NCBI RefSeq assembly: GCF_042657385.1
Contig: NZ_JBHSLA010000003.1
Coordinates: 62,001 to 126,000, forward strand
DNA: 64,000 bases
Origin: Algorimicrobium hallyeonense
Lineage (GTDB): Bacteria; Bacteroidota; Bacteroidia; Flavobacteriales; Flavobacteriaceae
Reading direction: 5' to 3'
This document shows positions 51,367 to 60,567 of the stretch, piece by piece. A program made the translations under genes and the position numbers. Within the stretch, counting starts at the first letter, position 1. Each line of letters opens with the position of its first letter. The notes under the pieces are model-generated. The model made no database searches, was not told the DNA's origin, and saw only the letters and a list, made by a program, of their open reading frames with translations.

Positions 51367-53811
51367 TTACTCTTTCATCGTATCTTCTGATGTCGTCACA
51401 TCAGCCTTATTTTTCACATACCTCTCTAGCCATTCATCCTGTTCCCAAAGCATGTGTAAAATAGATTCTTTTGCTGCATAACCATGACTTTCTCTCGGCA
51501 ACATAACCAAACGAACGGGTGCGCCTAATCCCTTTAACGCATTAAAATAGCGCTCACTTTGAAGCGGATAGGTTCCTGAATTATTATCGGCTTCACCATG
51601 AATTAATAATAAAGGGGTTTTCATGGTATCTGCATGCATAAAAGGCGACATGTTATAATATATTTCTGGCGCCTCCCAATAATTGCGTTCTTCACTTTGA
51701 AAACCAAAAGGTGTTAACGTTCTATTATAGGCGCCACTTCTGGCAATTCCGGCTGCAAATAAATTGGAATGTGCTAATAAATTCGCCGTCATAAAGGCGC
51801 CATAACTGTGACCACCAACAGCAACGCGATCTCTATCAATATAACCCAAAGCGTCAACCGCATCAATGGCTGCTTTTCCGTTTCCAACTAATTGCTTGAT
51901 AAAGGTATCGTTTGGTTGTTCATCACCTTCACCAATAATTGGGAAAGCAGCATCATCTAAAACCACATAACCTCTGGTTACCCAATAAATAGGGGAGCCG
52001 TAATATGGATAGGTAAATTCATTAGAACTGGATGTATTTTGACTTGCGCTACTTTTATCTTTAAACTCACGTGGATAGGCCCATAAAATCATTGGGTATT
52101 TTTTGCCTTTTTCGTAATCGGTAGGTAAGTATAAGGTGCCCGATAAATCTAACCCATCATCACGTTTGTAATTAATAACTTCTTTTTTAACATTTTGTAT
52201 GCTTTTAAATGGGTTTTCAAATGTAGTTAATGGGGTTAGGCTCTTCCGTTTTTTAATATGTCGGATGTAGTAATTTGGAAATTCATTTTTCGATTCTATT
52301 CGCACTAAAAATGTACCGTCTTTTGCGCTAATTGCCGAACTAATACTTTCTACTTTGTCGGTTAAGGTGGATTGGTATAAACGTGTGGTTTTTTGGGTTT
52401 CCAAATTCATTTCGTCTATAAATGGGAGTTTTCCAGCATCGCTATACCCATCACCAATTAAATAGGCTTTGTTAGAATCTACATCTAAAACATATTCATT
52501 AAAATCGTTTTTAGTGTACACAAAACTTCCTGGATTGCTATACACATCTTGGTAATTTCTGTCGAATAAAACCGTTGGCTCTTGGTTGGCGTTAGATGGA
52601 TTAAACAGGTAGGTTCTGGTATTTCGGGTGTTCCACCAATAATCATTTGCAATGGCAACGTTATCGGTTCCCCAAGTAATACCACTAAAACGATCTTTCG
52701 TTTTTAAAAGTGAAGAGACTTTCCCCGTAAATGGTGCATCTTGCTGAAACACTTCATCTCGGAATGGCACCTTGTTTTCCGGATCACCTCCATCTAAAAC
52801 TTCAGCCCAATACAGGGTTGCCGGTTTGTCATTTCGCCAGTTAAGGTCGCGCATTCCTGTGCGTTCCGCCATAAAACCTTGTGGTAAATCTTCAATTAAT
52901 GGCACTTGGAGCATGGATTTTACTAAATCGCCATTAGCTTTGTAAACGCTCGTTTCGGACGGAAATCTATAATAAGGTACCAAGTAAGAAAATGGTTTGT
53001 CAATAGTGGTAATCATCACATAATTTCCATCTGGTGAAAACGATAACCCACGATACATGGCAGTCGATTTCCAAAGGCTTGAGTTGCCATCCAATGTCAC
53101 TTTGTACAACTCTGATTGTGCTAATTGTTCAAAATTATGCTCGTCATTAGGGTTTTTAAGTAAATCCTGATAGGTTCTATTTTGGGCTTTTACACCAGCT
53201 TCACTAACAGAAATTGTTGGACCTGTTGGAACCGCTTCTTTGGTGTTAATTAACGCTTTTCTATTTTCGGGAAGCATTTTAACTAAAAGGGCTTCGCTGT
53301 TTTTCAACCAAACGGCTGGATTGCCCATATTGGCATTTAATTTAGCGTCTGTTAGTTTTTTAGCGGAAGCCTTTAAAATATCTAAAACCCAAAGTTCAGC
53401 ACCAGATGTTACGGTATTAGTAAAGGTCATGTATTTTTGATTTGGCGACCAGGAGAAGTTAGCATATCTACCATTTTCAGGTAATCCTGCAACCGTTTTC
53501 GGATTTCCTTTTTGATTATTTCGAACTTCTATATTGGTGTAATAACGTGTTCGACTTCCAATATTGGTGACTGGATTAATCCGTAAACCACCCAAACGCA
53601 TTTCGGTTTCCGAGAGTTCCTCAATCGTTTTATAAGCACTTCGGTATAGGAATACAATATTTTCGCCTTTACTATCCATGCGAATACTTGGCGCAAGTGG
53701 CGCTTCCGCTAATTCTAAAATGTTTTGATGGGGTTTTTGATAGGTGAGATTTTCTTGTGCATAACCTGAAATTACAAATAAAAACAGGCAACATGTCAGC
53801 AATGATTTCAT
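51367..53811 (-). CDS. S9 family prolyl-oligopeptidase-type peptidase
   Basis: The 814-aa secreted protein has a signal peptide (to about GYAQE, residue 20) and a beta-propeller-like middle. The C-terminal alpha/beta-hydrolase domain has catalytic Ser669 in GGHSYGAFM, an acidic residue in IHGEADNNSGT and His in RESHGYA. It is an exported peptidase cleaving short peptides, probably at the cell surface or periplasm. It has a TTG/TATCTTTA promoter upstream. Confidence 0.88.
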   Translation of the reverse strand: MKSLLTCCLFLFVISGYAQENLTYQKPHQNILELAEAPLAPSIRMDSKGENIVFLYRSAYKTIEELSETEMRLGGLRINPVTNIGSRTRYYTNIEVRNNQKGNPKTVAGLPENGRYANFSWSPNQKYMTFTNTVTSGAELWVLDILKASAKKLTDAKLNANMGNPAVWLKNSEALLVKMLPENRKALINTKEAVPTGPTISVSEAGVKAQNRTYQDLLKNPNDEHNFEQLAQSELYKVTLDGNSSLWKSTAMYRGLSFSPDGNYVMITTIDKPFSYLVPYYRFPSETSVYKANGDLVKSMLQVPLIEDLPQGFMAERTGMRDLNWRNDKPATLYWAEVLDGGDPENKVPFRDEVFQQDAPFTGKVSSLLKTKDRFSGITWGTDNVAIANDYWWNTRNTRTYLFNPSNANQEPTVLFDRNYQDVYSNPGSFVYTKNDFNEYVLDVDSNKAYLIGDGYSDAGKLPFIDEMNLETQKTTRLYQSTLTDKVESISSAISAKDGTFLVRIESKNEFPNYYIRHIKKRKSLTPLTTFENPFKSIQNVKKEVINYKRDDGLDLSGTLYLPTDYEKGKKYPMILWAYPREFKDKSSASQNTSSSNEFTYPYYGSPIYWVTRGYVVLDDAAFPIIGEGDEQPNDTFIKQLVGNGKAAIDAVDALGYIDRDRVAVGGHSYGAFMTANLLAHSNLFAAGIARSGAYNRTLTPFGFQSEERNYWEAPEIYYNMSPFMHADTMKTPLLLIHGEADNNSGTYPLQSERYFNALKGLGAPVRLVMLPRESHGYAAKESILHMLWEQDEWLERYVKNKADVTTSEDTMKE

Positions 53812-53836
53812 ATTTAGAGGGTGTTTTAATGAAGCC

Positions 53837-53866
53837 TAAAGATATCAAAAACATTTTTGAAACCAA
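53837..53866 (-). promoter_or_regulatory. Promoter of the S9 peptidase gene
   Basis: On the minus strand TTG (53864-53866) and TATCTTTA (53837-53844) are 19 nt apart. This fits the Bacteroidota promoter with one mismatch and lies 25 nt before the start codon. Confidence 0.5.
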
Positions 53867-54026
53867 GGAGACTTGGCATAGGAACGCCTATTTATTATGC
53901 GTGCATAACGAATACGATTCGCTTTTGAAAACTCTTACAAAGTAAATAGTTAAATTGCGCACAGATTAATCATGCAATTTCCGACAGGTTTTAGTGAATC
54001 CGGAAATGAATAACAAACAACTTTCA

Positions 54027-55037
54027 ATGTATAATTCTAAAATAATCGGTTTAGGTCATTATGTGCCTGATAATGTGGTTACAAATGACGATTTGTCTAA
54101 ATTGATGGATACTAATGATGCTTGGATTCAAGAACGAACCGGTATTAAAGAACGTCGTTGGGCTGTAAAAGGATCTGATGATACTACAGCCACCATGGGT
54201 GTAAAAGCCGCAAAAGTAGCTATTGAACGTGCGGGAATTGATAAAGATGATATTGATTTTATTGTATTTGCTACTTTAAGTCCAGATATGTATTTTCCAG
54301 GACCTGGTGTGCAAGTACAGCATGCTTTGGGTATTAAAACTGTTGGTGCTTTAGATATAAGGAACCAATGTTCAGGTTTTGTTTATGCGATTTCTGTAGC
54401 AGATAATTTTATTAAAACGGGCATGTATAAAAACATTCTTGTTATTGGTAGTGAGTTGCATTCACATGGATTAGATTTAACAACGCGTGGTCGTGGTGTT
54501 TCCGTTATTTTTGGTGATGGAGCAGGTGCTGCTATTTTAACCCGTGAAGAGGATCCAAATAAAGGAATTTTATCCACCCATTTACATTCAGAAGGTGAAC
54601 ATGCTGAAGAATTAGTCCTAGTGGCACCAGGGATGGGGAAACGTTGGGTGAATGATATTTTAGAGGATAACGATCCTAATGATGAAAGTTATTATCCACA
54701 CATGAATGGTCAATTTGTTTTCAAAAATGCCGTTGTGCGTTTTAGCGAAGTGATTATGGAAGGTTTAGAAAAAAATAAGCTTCCTGTAGATGCCATAGAT
54801 ATGTTAATTCCACATCAGGCGAATTTACGAATCTCTCAATTCATTCAAAAGAAGTTTAAATTAAATGACGATCAAGTCTTTAATAATATCCAGAAGTACG
54901 GAAATACCACAGCGGCTTCTATTCCAATTGCATTAACAGAAGCATGGGAAGAAGGTAAGATTAAAGAAGGCGATACCGTTGTTTTAGCCGCTTTTGGTAG
55001 TGGTTTTACTTGGGGAAGTGTCATTATTAAGTGGTAA
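54027..55037 (+). CDS. 3-oxoacyl-ACP synthase III family (FabH/KAS III)
   Basis: The protein, 336 aa from the ATG at 54027 (MYNSKIIGLGHYVPDNVVTNDD), has the KAS III triad: Cys in DIRNQCSGF, His in IPHQANLRI and Asn in YGNTTAAS. It starts fatty-acid chains by condensing acetyl-CoA with malonyl-ACP, or serves a related reaction, since several paralogues occur in flavobacteria. A GTG at 53994 and ATG at 54006 give longer readings with a non-family tail. No rpmF-plsX neighbourhood is present. Confidence 0.88.
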   Translation: MYNSKIIGLGHYVPDNVVTNDDLSKLMDTNDAWIQERTGIKERRWAVKGSDDTTATMGVKAAKVAIERAGIDKDDIDFIVFATLSPDMYFPGPGVQVQHALGIKTVGALDIRNQCSGFVYAISVADNFIKTGMYKNILVIGSELHSHGLDLTTRGRGVSVIFGDGAGAAILTREEDPNKGILSTHLHSEGEHAEELVLVAPGMGKRWVNDILEDNDPNDESYYPHMNGQFVFKNAVVRFSEVIMEGLEKNKLPVDAIDMLIPHQANLRISQFIQKKFKLNDDQVFNNIQKYGNTTAASIPIALTEAWEEGKIKEGDTVVLAAFGSGFTWGSVIIKW

Positions 55038-55074
55038 TCCAATTCCTTCGGAGAAAGGAATCTCATAATTAAAG

Positions 55075-55107
55075 AACCTCGGAACTTAATTGCTTCGAGG
55101 TTTTTCT
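55075..55107 (+). terminator. Terminator after the KAS III gene
   Basis: AACCTCG (55075-55081) and CGAGGTT (55096-55102) form a stem followed by T residues on the plus strand, 37 nt behind the stop. Confidence 0.7.
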
Positions 55108-55136
55108 TTATTTTTAAACCTCTATTCATAAGTATA

Positions 55137-55281
55137 AAAAAACCCGAAACATTACTGCTTCGGGTTTTCTCCTATTAACCAATTTAACTAACACTAAACT
55201 ATAAATTAAATAGTTTGAATGATTACTTAAAACTTATCACTTACCTATATAGACGTAAAAAGTTTGTTTTTATTTCATAGC
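55137..55281. repeat. Intergenic tandem module, copy A
   Basis: The module contains a hairpin (AACCCGAA at 55141-55148 with TTCGGGTT at 55159-55166). Then come GTTTTCTCC, an ACTAACACTAAACTA stretch, and CTATATAGACG followed by GTTTG. The second copy starts 176 nt later. On the minus strand the hairpin ends in seven T, so it is a strong minus-strand terminator. Confidence 0.5.
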
Positions 55282-55312
55282 TTTTTACTTTTAACGTTCA
55301 TTTAACACAAAA

Positions 55313-55456
55313 AGCAAAAACCCAAGGCTTTTACACCTTGGGTTTTCTGTATTTAATAGTCAAACACTAACACTAACCATCAACTATTAAGTAGACTATT
55401 AAATATTTATTTTAAATACCTAAATTGGTATATATCAATATAGACGAGTACATTTG
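55313..55456. repeat. Intergenic tandem module, copy B, with the CoA-binding gene promoter
   Basis: The same layout repeats: a hairpin (AAAACCCAAGG at 55317-55327 with CCTTGGGTTTT at 55336-55346), then CTGTATTT, a CACTAACACTAACC stretch and ATATAGACG. It ends with TTG (55425-55427) and TACATTTG (55449-55456), spaced 21 nt, a good Bacteroidota promoter for the gene at 55502. Most of the 464-nt gap is explained by the two copies. Confidence 0.5.
55425..55456 (+). promoter_or_regulatory. Promoter of the CoA-binding protein gene
   Basis: TTG (55425-55427) and TACATTTG (55449-55456) are 21 nt apart and 45 nt before the ATG. The TTG once considered as an in-frame start (55454) lies inside this -7 motif, which supports the ATG at 55502. 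Confidence 0.6.
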
Positions 55457-55501
55457 AAAAACGTTACGCTTATTTTCGAGTTTAACGCTAAATTAACAGC
55501 T

Positions 55502-55864
55502 ATGAGTAAAAAAACATTAGTAGTAGGTGCATCCTTAAAACCAAATCGGTATTCCAATATTGCCATTAATCGTTTAGTAAACAATCAGCATGAGGTGGTG
55601 GCTTTCGGATTACGTGGAGGCACGGTTGCAGGTGTTGAAATAAATACCGAATTAAAGTCGTATTCAGACATTGATACCGTTACCCTTTATTTAAATCCGC
55701 AACGTCAAGTGGAATACTACGATTATATTATTTCCTTAAATCCGAAGCGTGTTATTTTCAATCCTGGAACTGAAAACCCGGAATTTTATAAGCGTTTGGA
55801 CACGGCAAATATTGAAAGTGAAGTAGCGTGCACACTCGTTTTACTTTCTACGAATCAATATTAA
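55502..55864 (+). CDS. CoA-binding domain protein (YccU-like)
   Basis: The 120-aa protein has a Rossmann-like CoA_binding_2 fold. It has LVVGASLKPNRYSNIAINRL at the start, then VVAFGLRGGTVAGVEI and ITLYL-type strand (TVTLYLNPQRQ), PKRVIFNPGTENPEF and SEVACTLVLLST with the conserved cysteine. It is cytoplasmic with unknown substrate. It overlaps the convergent symporter gene by 24 nt. Confidence 0.85.
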   Translation: MSKKTLVVGASLKPNRYSNIAINRLVNNQHEVVAFGLRGGTVAGVEINTELKSYSDIDTVTLYLNPQRQVEYYDYIISLNPKRVIFNPGTENPEFYKRLDTANIESEVACTLVLLSTNQY

Positions 55865-57283
55865 ACCCAAGTAGGTGAGGAGTCCGTTTACAATTAAAAT
55901 TTCAAAACCAATTTTATAACCGTTAAACAATTCCGCTGAATACATATTTATAAAATAAGATAGGATTGGTGCTATTACAGCAATAATCCACACGTACTTG
56001 TCTTTTAATTCGGCTTTGGTTAAAATTCCAAATGCAAATAACCCTAATAATGGACCATAGGTATAACCGGCTGCTTTAAACAATTCCCAAATGACGGATA
56101 CATCTTTAAAAAGCGAGTCAAAAAGAATAATGACAGCCACTAAAACAATGCTCACCATAATATGAACGCGTTTTCTTATGCCTTTTTGTTGATCTTCAGG
56201 TTTTTTATCGAGTTCAATAATGTCAATACAAAATGAGGTGGTTAAAGAGGTTAATGCCGAATCTGCACTAGAATAGGCTGCTGCAATTAATCCAAGAATA
56301 AAAAATGCCGATGTGAGCACGCCTATTTCAGGCATCATGGCAATAGTTGGAAATAAATCATCCTTGGTTGCCGTAATCCCATTTTGTTGCGCATATTGGG
56401 TTAGCATTAAGCCTAAAGCTAAAAATAGTATATTCACGAAAATGAGTACAATACTGAAAACAACCATGTTTTTCTGGGCATCTTTTAAATTTCGACAGGT
56501 TAAGTTTTTCTGCATCATATCCTGATCCAATCCTGTCATGGTAATCGTTATGAACATACCAGCTAAAAAGCTTTTTATGAAGAATTGTGCGTCGTTAGAA
56601 TCGTCTAAAAAGAAAACTTTACTCATGGCACTATCTTTCACATTCGTATAGATTTCAGACATACCATTTAAATCTAAAGCCGTGGCTAAAAATGAAATGG
56701 TAACGACTACCGAAATTAACATAAACAGTGTCTGCAAGGTATCGGTAAAAATAATGGTTTTAATTCCACCTTTAAAGGTGTATAACCAAATAAGCGCAAT
56801 AGTAATAATTACGGTTACAGGAAACGGCATACCTAAATTATCAAACACCAAAAGCTGTAATACTTTGGCTACTAAAAAGAGCCTGAAGGCCGCGCCAACC
56901 GTACGGGAAATTAAAAAAGCTACCGAACCTGTTTTATAACTCGTGTTTCCAAACCGATCCCGTAAATAGGTGTAAATGGAGGTTAGATTCATCCGGTAAT
57001 ACAAAGGTAAAAGCACATAAGCAATTACGAGGTAGCCAAAAAAGTAACCAAATACCACTTGCAAATACCCAAACTGTTTGGTTTCCACCGCACCTGGAAC
57101 CGAAATAAAAGTGACACCAGACAAGGATGCACCAATCATTCCAAAAGCTACTAAATACCAAGGTGCCGATTTATTCGCTTTAAAAAAAGCATCGTTGGAA
57201 TCTTCCTGCCCCGTAAAATAGGAGATCAGAATCAAAACAATAAAATATGCGGCAATTAGAAAAATAATTTGCGTTGGGCTCAT
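55841..57283 (-). CDS. Sodium:solute symporter (SSS family)
   Basis: The protein, 480 aa from the ATG at 57283 (MSPTQIIFLIAAYFIVL), has about 13 hydrophobic helices. SSS segments include APWYLVAFGMIGASLSGVTFISVPGAV and GLIAAAYSSADSALTSLTTSFCID. Substrate (sugar, amino acid, organic acid) cannot be told. A longer TTG start (57313) has no family support. It is divergent from recR and its 3' end overlaps the CoA-binding gene. Confidence 0.88.
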   Translation of the reverse strand: MSPTQIIFLIAAYFIVLILISYFTGQEDSNDAFFKANKSAPWYLVAFGMIGASLSGVTFISVPGAVETKQFGYLQVVFGYFFGYLVIAYVLLPLYYRMNLTSIYTYLRDRFGNTSYKTGSVAFLISRTVGAAFRLFLVAKVLQLLVFDNLGMPFPVTVIITIALIWLYTFKGGIKTIIFTDTLQTLFMLISVVVTISFLATALDLNGMSEIYTNVKDSAMSKVFFLDDSNDAQFFIKSFLAGMFITITMTGLDQDMMQKNLTCRNLKDAQKNMVVFSIVLIFVNILFLALGLMLTQYAQQNGITATKDDLFPTIAMMPEIGVLTSAFFILGLIAAAYSSADSALTSLTTSFCIDIIELDKKPEDQQKGIRKRVHIMVSIVLVAVIILFDSLFKDVSVIWELFKAAGYTYGPLLGLFAFGILTKAELKDKYVWIIAVIAPILSYFINMYSAELFNGYKIGFEILIVNGLLTYLGLILIRRK

Positions 57284-57350
57284 ATAGCTATAAAATGTAG
57301 CGCCAAAATACAAATTACCATTGTATATGCAATTCTTAAATGGAAAATCG

Positions 57351-57358
57351 TAAATTCG
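57351..57358 (+). promoter_or_regulatory. Near-consensus -7 motif at the recR start
   Basis: TAAATTCG differs from TAnnTTTG by one base and ends 5 nt before the ATG at 57364. If functional, the recR mRNA would be almost leaderless. Confidence 0.35.
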
Positions 57359-57363
57359 CGGCT

Positions 57364-57981
57364 ATGGAATTTTCATCGAAACTTTTAGAGAAAGCGGTTA
57401 ACGAAATGTCCCAATTACCAGGAATTGGTAAACGTACGGCATTGCGTTTGGTTTTGCATTTGTTAAATCAGCCTGAAAATCAAACGGTTCAGTTGGCGGA
57501 TGCTTTAAAAACTATGCGTTCGGATATTAAGTTTTGTAAAAGTTGTCACAACATTAGTGATGTAGAATTATGTGAAATTTGCGCAAACCCCAACCGGATT
57601 AGTGATGTAATTTGCGTAGTGGAAGATATTCGCGACGTTATGGCTATTGAAAACACCAGTTCTTTTAAAGGGTTGTATCACGTTTTGGGTGGTAAAATTT
57701 CGCCTATGGATGGTATTGGTCCGCAGGATTTGAATATTCAAACTTTAGTAGAAAAAGTAAAATTAGGTGATGTAAAAGAGTTAATTTTCGCATTGGGTTC
57801 CACCATGGAAGGCGATACGACCAACTTTTATATTTACCGACAAATTCAAGATTATAATGTGGTAACATCCACCATTGCTAGAGGTATTTCAGTAGGAAAC
57901 GAATTGGAATATACTGATGAAATCACCCTTGGACGAAGTATTGTAAACCGCATTCCTTTTGAAGCATCCCTAAAATCGTAA
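57364..57981 (+). CDS. recR: Recombination mediator protein RecR
   Basis: The protein, 205 aa from the ATG at 57364 (MEFSSKLLEKAVNEMSQLPGIGKRTALRL), has the N-terminal helix-hairpin-helix (LPGIGKRTA). A C4 zinc finger (FCKSCHNISDVELCEICAN) and a Toprim domain (VCVVEDIRDVMAIE-like ICVVEDIRDVM, LNIQTLVEKV, STMEGD) follow. With RecO it loads RecA at gaps. An upstream in-frame ATG (57340) adds 8 residues not found in the family. The stop is 4 nt before a TTG-started gene. Confidence 0.93.
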   Translation: MEFSSKLLEKAVNEMSQLPGIGKRTALRLVLHLLNQPENQTVQLADALKTMRSDIKFCKSCHNISDVELCEICANPNRISDVICVVEDIRDVMAIENTSSFKGLYHVLGGKISPMDGIGPQDLNIQTLVEKVKLGDVKELIFALGSTMEGDTTNFYIYRQIQDYNVVTSTIARGISVGNELEYTDEITLGRSIVNRIPFEASLKS

Positions 57982-57985
57982 GTAT

Positions 57986-59092
57986 TTGAAACTATCCATA
58001 ATTATATTAAATTATAACGTTCGCTATTTTTTGGAGCTTTGTTTAAAAAGTGTTGAAAAAGCCATTGAAGGACTTGATGCCGAAATTATTGTTGTGGATA
58101 ATCAATCGCCAGACACCAGTTGCGAGATGGTAAAAGCCCTGTTTCCAAATGTAACATTAATTGAAAATCCGTCGAATGATGGTTTTTCAAAAGGTAATAA
58201 TTTAGGCGTAAAACAAGCCAAAGGAGAATATTTGTGTATTCTAAATCCGGATACCATTGTTGCCGAGGATACTTTTAAAATACTTTTAGAATTTGCCGAT
58301 AAACAAACTAATTTAGGAATTGTTGGCTGCCGACTTATGGATGGCACGGGAAGTTTTCTGCCAGAAAGCAAGCGTAATGTTCCAAAACCAGCTGTAGCTC
58401 TTAAAAAATTATTAGGCAATCCAAATTCATATTATGCCAACCAATTGGATGAGTATGAAACTGGGGAAGTTCCTATTTTTGTTGGTGCCTTTATGTTGCT
58501 TAAAAAAAACGTGTATTTAAAAGTTGGAGGTTTTGATGAAGACTATTTTATGTATGGTGAAGATATTGATTTGTCTTACAAAGTTTTAAAAGCAGGATAT
58601 AACAATTTTTACAATGGTAGCACAACGATTATTCATTATAAAGGTGAAAGTACGTTGAAAGATGCCAATTACGCCAAACGTTTTTATGGCGCTATGCAGA
58701 TCTTCTATAAGAAACACTTTAAGAGCAATGTGTTATTTGATAGCATGGTTTGGTTTGGTATTCGCGCCGCATATTTCATGCGTTCAGAGCCGGAAGTGGT
58801 TAAAAGTAAGCGCCAATCTTATGTTTTTTTAACAAAAGAAGCGACACATCTTCTAGAAACGACTTTAGAAAAACCCGTGGCTTTAGTCCAAGAAGTGACT
58901 TATGTAGATCCATTTACGGAGGTTATTTTTGATGCCAATACCTTCACATACAAATCAATTTTTCAGCATATTACCGATTTAAAGGCATATGAAGGTATTT
59001 CATTTAAAATTCTACCAAGCAATTCCGATTTTATAATTGGTAGTAATAGTTCTAAAAATCGCGGAGAAATTCAACTATTAAAAAAGAATTAA
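57986..59092 (+). CDS. Family 2 glycosyltransferase (TTG start)
   Basis: The 368-aa protein has a GT-A fold typical of GT2 rhamnosyl/dolichyl-type enzymes. MKLSIIILNYNVRYFLELCLKSV opens it, then VVDNQSPDTS, the ILNPDTIV metal motif (DxD-like NPD) and GGFDEDYFMYGEDIDLSYKV. The only suitable start is TTG at 57986, since no ATG occurs before the conserved N-terminus. It sits 4 nt after recR and is probably co-transcribed. Acceptor is unknown. Confidence 0.88.
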   Translation: MKLSIIILNYNVRYFLELCLKSVEKAIEGLDAEIIVVDNQSPDTSCEMVKALFPNVTLIENPSNDGFSKGNNLGVKQAKGEYLCILNPDTIVAEDTFKILLEFADKQTNLGIVGCRLMDGTGSFLPESKRNVPKPAVALKKLLGNPNSYYANQLDEYETGEVPIFVGAFMLLKKNVYLKVGGFDEDYFMYGEDIDLSYKVLKAGYNNFYNGSTTIIHYKGESTLKDANYAKRFYGAMQIFYKKHFKSNVLFDSMVWFGIRAAYFMRSEPEVVKSKRQSYVFLTKEATHLLETTLEKPVALVQEVTYVDPFTEVIFDANTFTYKSIFQHITDLKAYEGISFKILPSNSDFIIGSNSSKNRGEIQLLKKN

Positions 59093-59127
59093 ATAATAAA
59101 ACGGCAATGAATTTGATGATTTTTCAT

Positions 59128-59135
59128 TAATTTTG
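59128..59135 (+). promoter_or_regulatory. Bacteroidota -7 promoter motif for the E2 gene
   Basis: TAATTTTG matches TAnnTTTG, 37 nt before the start codon. TTTG at 59112-59115 is too close to be the -33 element. Confidence 0.45.
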
Positions 59136-59172
59136 CAGTCGAAATTAAAAAACATACGGTTTAGTTACAGAT

Positions 59173-60471
59173 ATGGCAAAATTTGAATTAAAACTCCCGA
59201 AAATGGGAGAGAGTGTAGCAGAAGCAACCATTACATCTTGGTTAAAAGAAGTAGGTGATGCTATTGAAGCAGACGAAGCAGTTCTTGAAATTGCAACGGA
59301 TAAAGTGGATAGTGAAGTCCCTAGTGAGGTTGATGGTGTTTTAGTTGAGGTCTTGTTTAACGTGGACGATGTGGTTCAAGTTGGTCAAACCATTGCTATC
59401 ATAGAAACAGAAGGTGGTTCTGACGAAGTTGAATCGGCTCCAAAATCAGAATCTGTTAAAGAATCAGCACCAGTAGCAGAAGTTTCTAAAACAGTAACAG
59501 CAGCTCAAGAAACTGCAGCTCCTGTTGCATCGTCAGATGATCGTTTTTACTCACCATTGGTGAAAAACATGGCGAAAGAAGAAGGCGTTTCACAATCGGA
59601 ATTAGACGCTATTTCTGGTACAGGTAAAGATGGTCGTGTTACAAAAAACGATATGCTTGGGTATTTAGAAAACCGTTCGGCAGCTCCAAAAGCTCAGCCA
59701 GCGCAACAAGCAGCTCCAAAACAAGCAGAAAAACCAAAAGCAACCCCAGTAATTGCTTCAGGTGATGATGAAATAATTGAGATGTCCCGAATGGGCAAAT
59801 TGATTGCACATCACATGGTAGAATCGGTGCAAACATCTGCTCATGTTCAGAGTTTTATTGAAGCTGATGTTACCAAAATATGGAATTGGCGTAAAAAAGT
59901 AAAAGATGGTTTCATGAAGCGTGAAGGTGAAAACTTAACCTTTACACCAATTTTCATGGAAGCCATTGCAAAAGCGTTACGTGATTTCCCAATGATGAAT
60001 ATTTCCCTTCAAGGAGACACCATTATTAAAAAGAAACATATTAATTTAGGTATGGCAGCGGCTTTAGGCGATGGTAACTTAATAGTACCCGTAATTAAAG
60101 ATGCAGACCAGTTGAATTTAGTTGGAATGACCAAAAAGGTAAATGATTTAGCCAACAGAGCTAGATTAAACCAACTGAAACCAGACGATATCCAAGGTGG
60201 AACATACACCGTTACGAATGTTGGAACCTTTGGTAGTATTATGGGAACACCAATTATCAATCAGCCACAAGTAGGTATTTTAGCATTAGGCGCTATCAGA
60301 AAAGTACCAGCAGTTGTGGAAACACCTGAAGGCGATTTTATTGGTATCCGTTACAAAATGTTCTTATCGCATTCTTATGATCATCGCGTTGTAAATGGTG
60401 CATTAGGAGGTCAGTTTGTAAAAGCCGTTAAAGATTATTTAGAGGCTTGGGATTCTAATCGCGAGATATAA
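59173..60471 (+). CDS. 2-oxo acid dehydrogenase E2 (dihydrolipoyl acyltransferase)
   Basis: The 432-aa protein has an N-terminal lipoyl domain (lipoyl Lys in EIATDKVDSEV, residue 44), then an Ala/Pro/Lys-rich linker. A peripheral subunit-binding domain (YSPLVKNMAKEEGVSQSELDAISGTGKDGRVTKNDM-like, about 125-160) and a catalytic domain ending SHSYDHRVVNGALGG with the active His follow. Substrate (branched-chain 2-oxoacid or pyruvate) is not decided by the sequence. No E1 or E3 gene is adjacent. Confidence 0.9.
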   Translation: MAKFELKLPKMGESVAEATITSWLKEVGDAIEADEAVLEIATDKVDSEVPSEVDGVLVEVLFNVDDVVQVGQTIAIIETEGGSDEVESAPKSESVKESAPVAEVSKTVTAAQETAAPVASSDDRFYSPLVKNMAKEEGVSQSELDAISGTGKDGRVTKNDMLGYLENRSAAPKAQPAQQAAPKQAEKPKATPVIASGDDEIIEMSRMGKLIAHHMVESVQTSAHVQSFIEADVTKIWNWRKKVKDGFMKREGENLTFTPIFMEAIAKALRDFPMMNISLQGDTIIKKKHINLGMAAALGDGNLIVPVIKDADQLNLVGMTKKVNDLANRARLNQLKPDDIQGGTYTVTNVGTFGSIMGTPIINQPQVGILALGAIRKVPAVVETPEGDFIGIRYKMFLSHSYDHRVVNGALGGQFVKAVKDYLEAWDSNREI

Positions 60472-60512
60472 TTAAATCCCTTTGAAAAAAGGGATCTTAA
60501 AATATAATAGGC

Positions 60513-60545
60513 AAAAAGCACAATCGGAGGATTGTGCTTTTTTTT
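60513..60545 (+). terminator. Intrinsic terminator after the E2 gene
   Basis: GCACAATC (60518-60525) and GATTGTGC (60530-60537) with a GGAG loop and eight T. A second weaker stem ATCCCTTT/AAAAGGGAT lies at about 60476-60494. Confidence 0.85.
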
Positions 60546-60567
60546 GATTAGTTAATTCTACAATATT

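Noticed and set aside
53757..53945. Plus-strand ORF of 62 codons overlapping the start of the S9 peptidase gene
   Set aside because: It covers the peptidase signal-peptide codons and the TTG/TATCTTTA promoter of that gene, has no recognisable domain and no promoter of its own. It is most likely a chance frame, though the last 38 codons look faintly coding.
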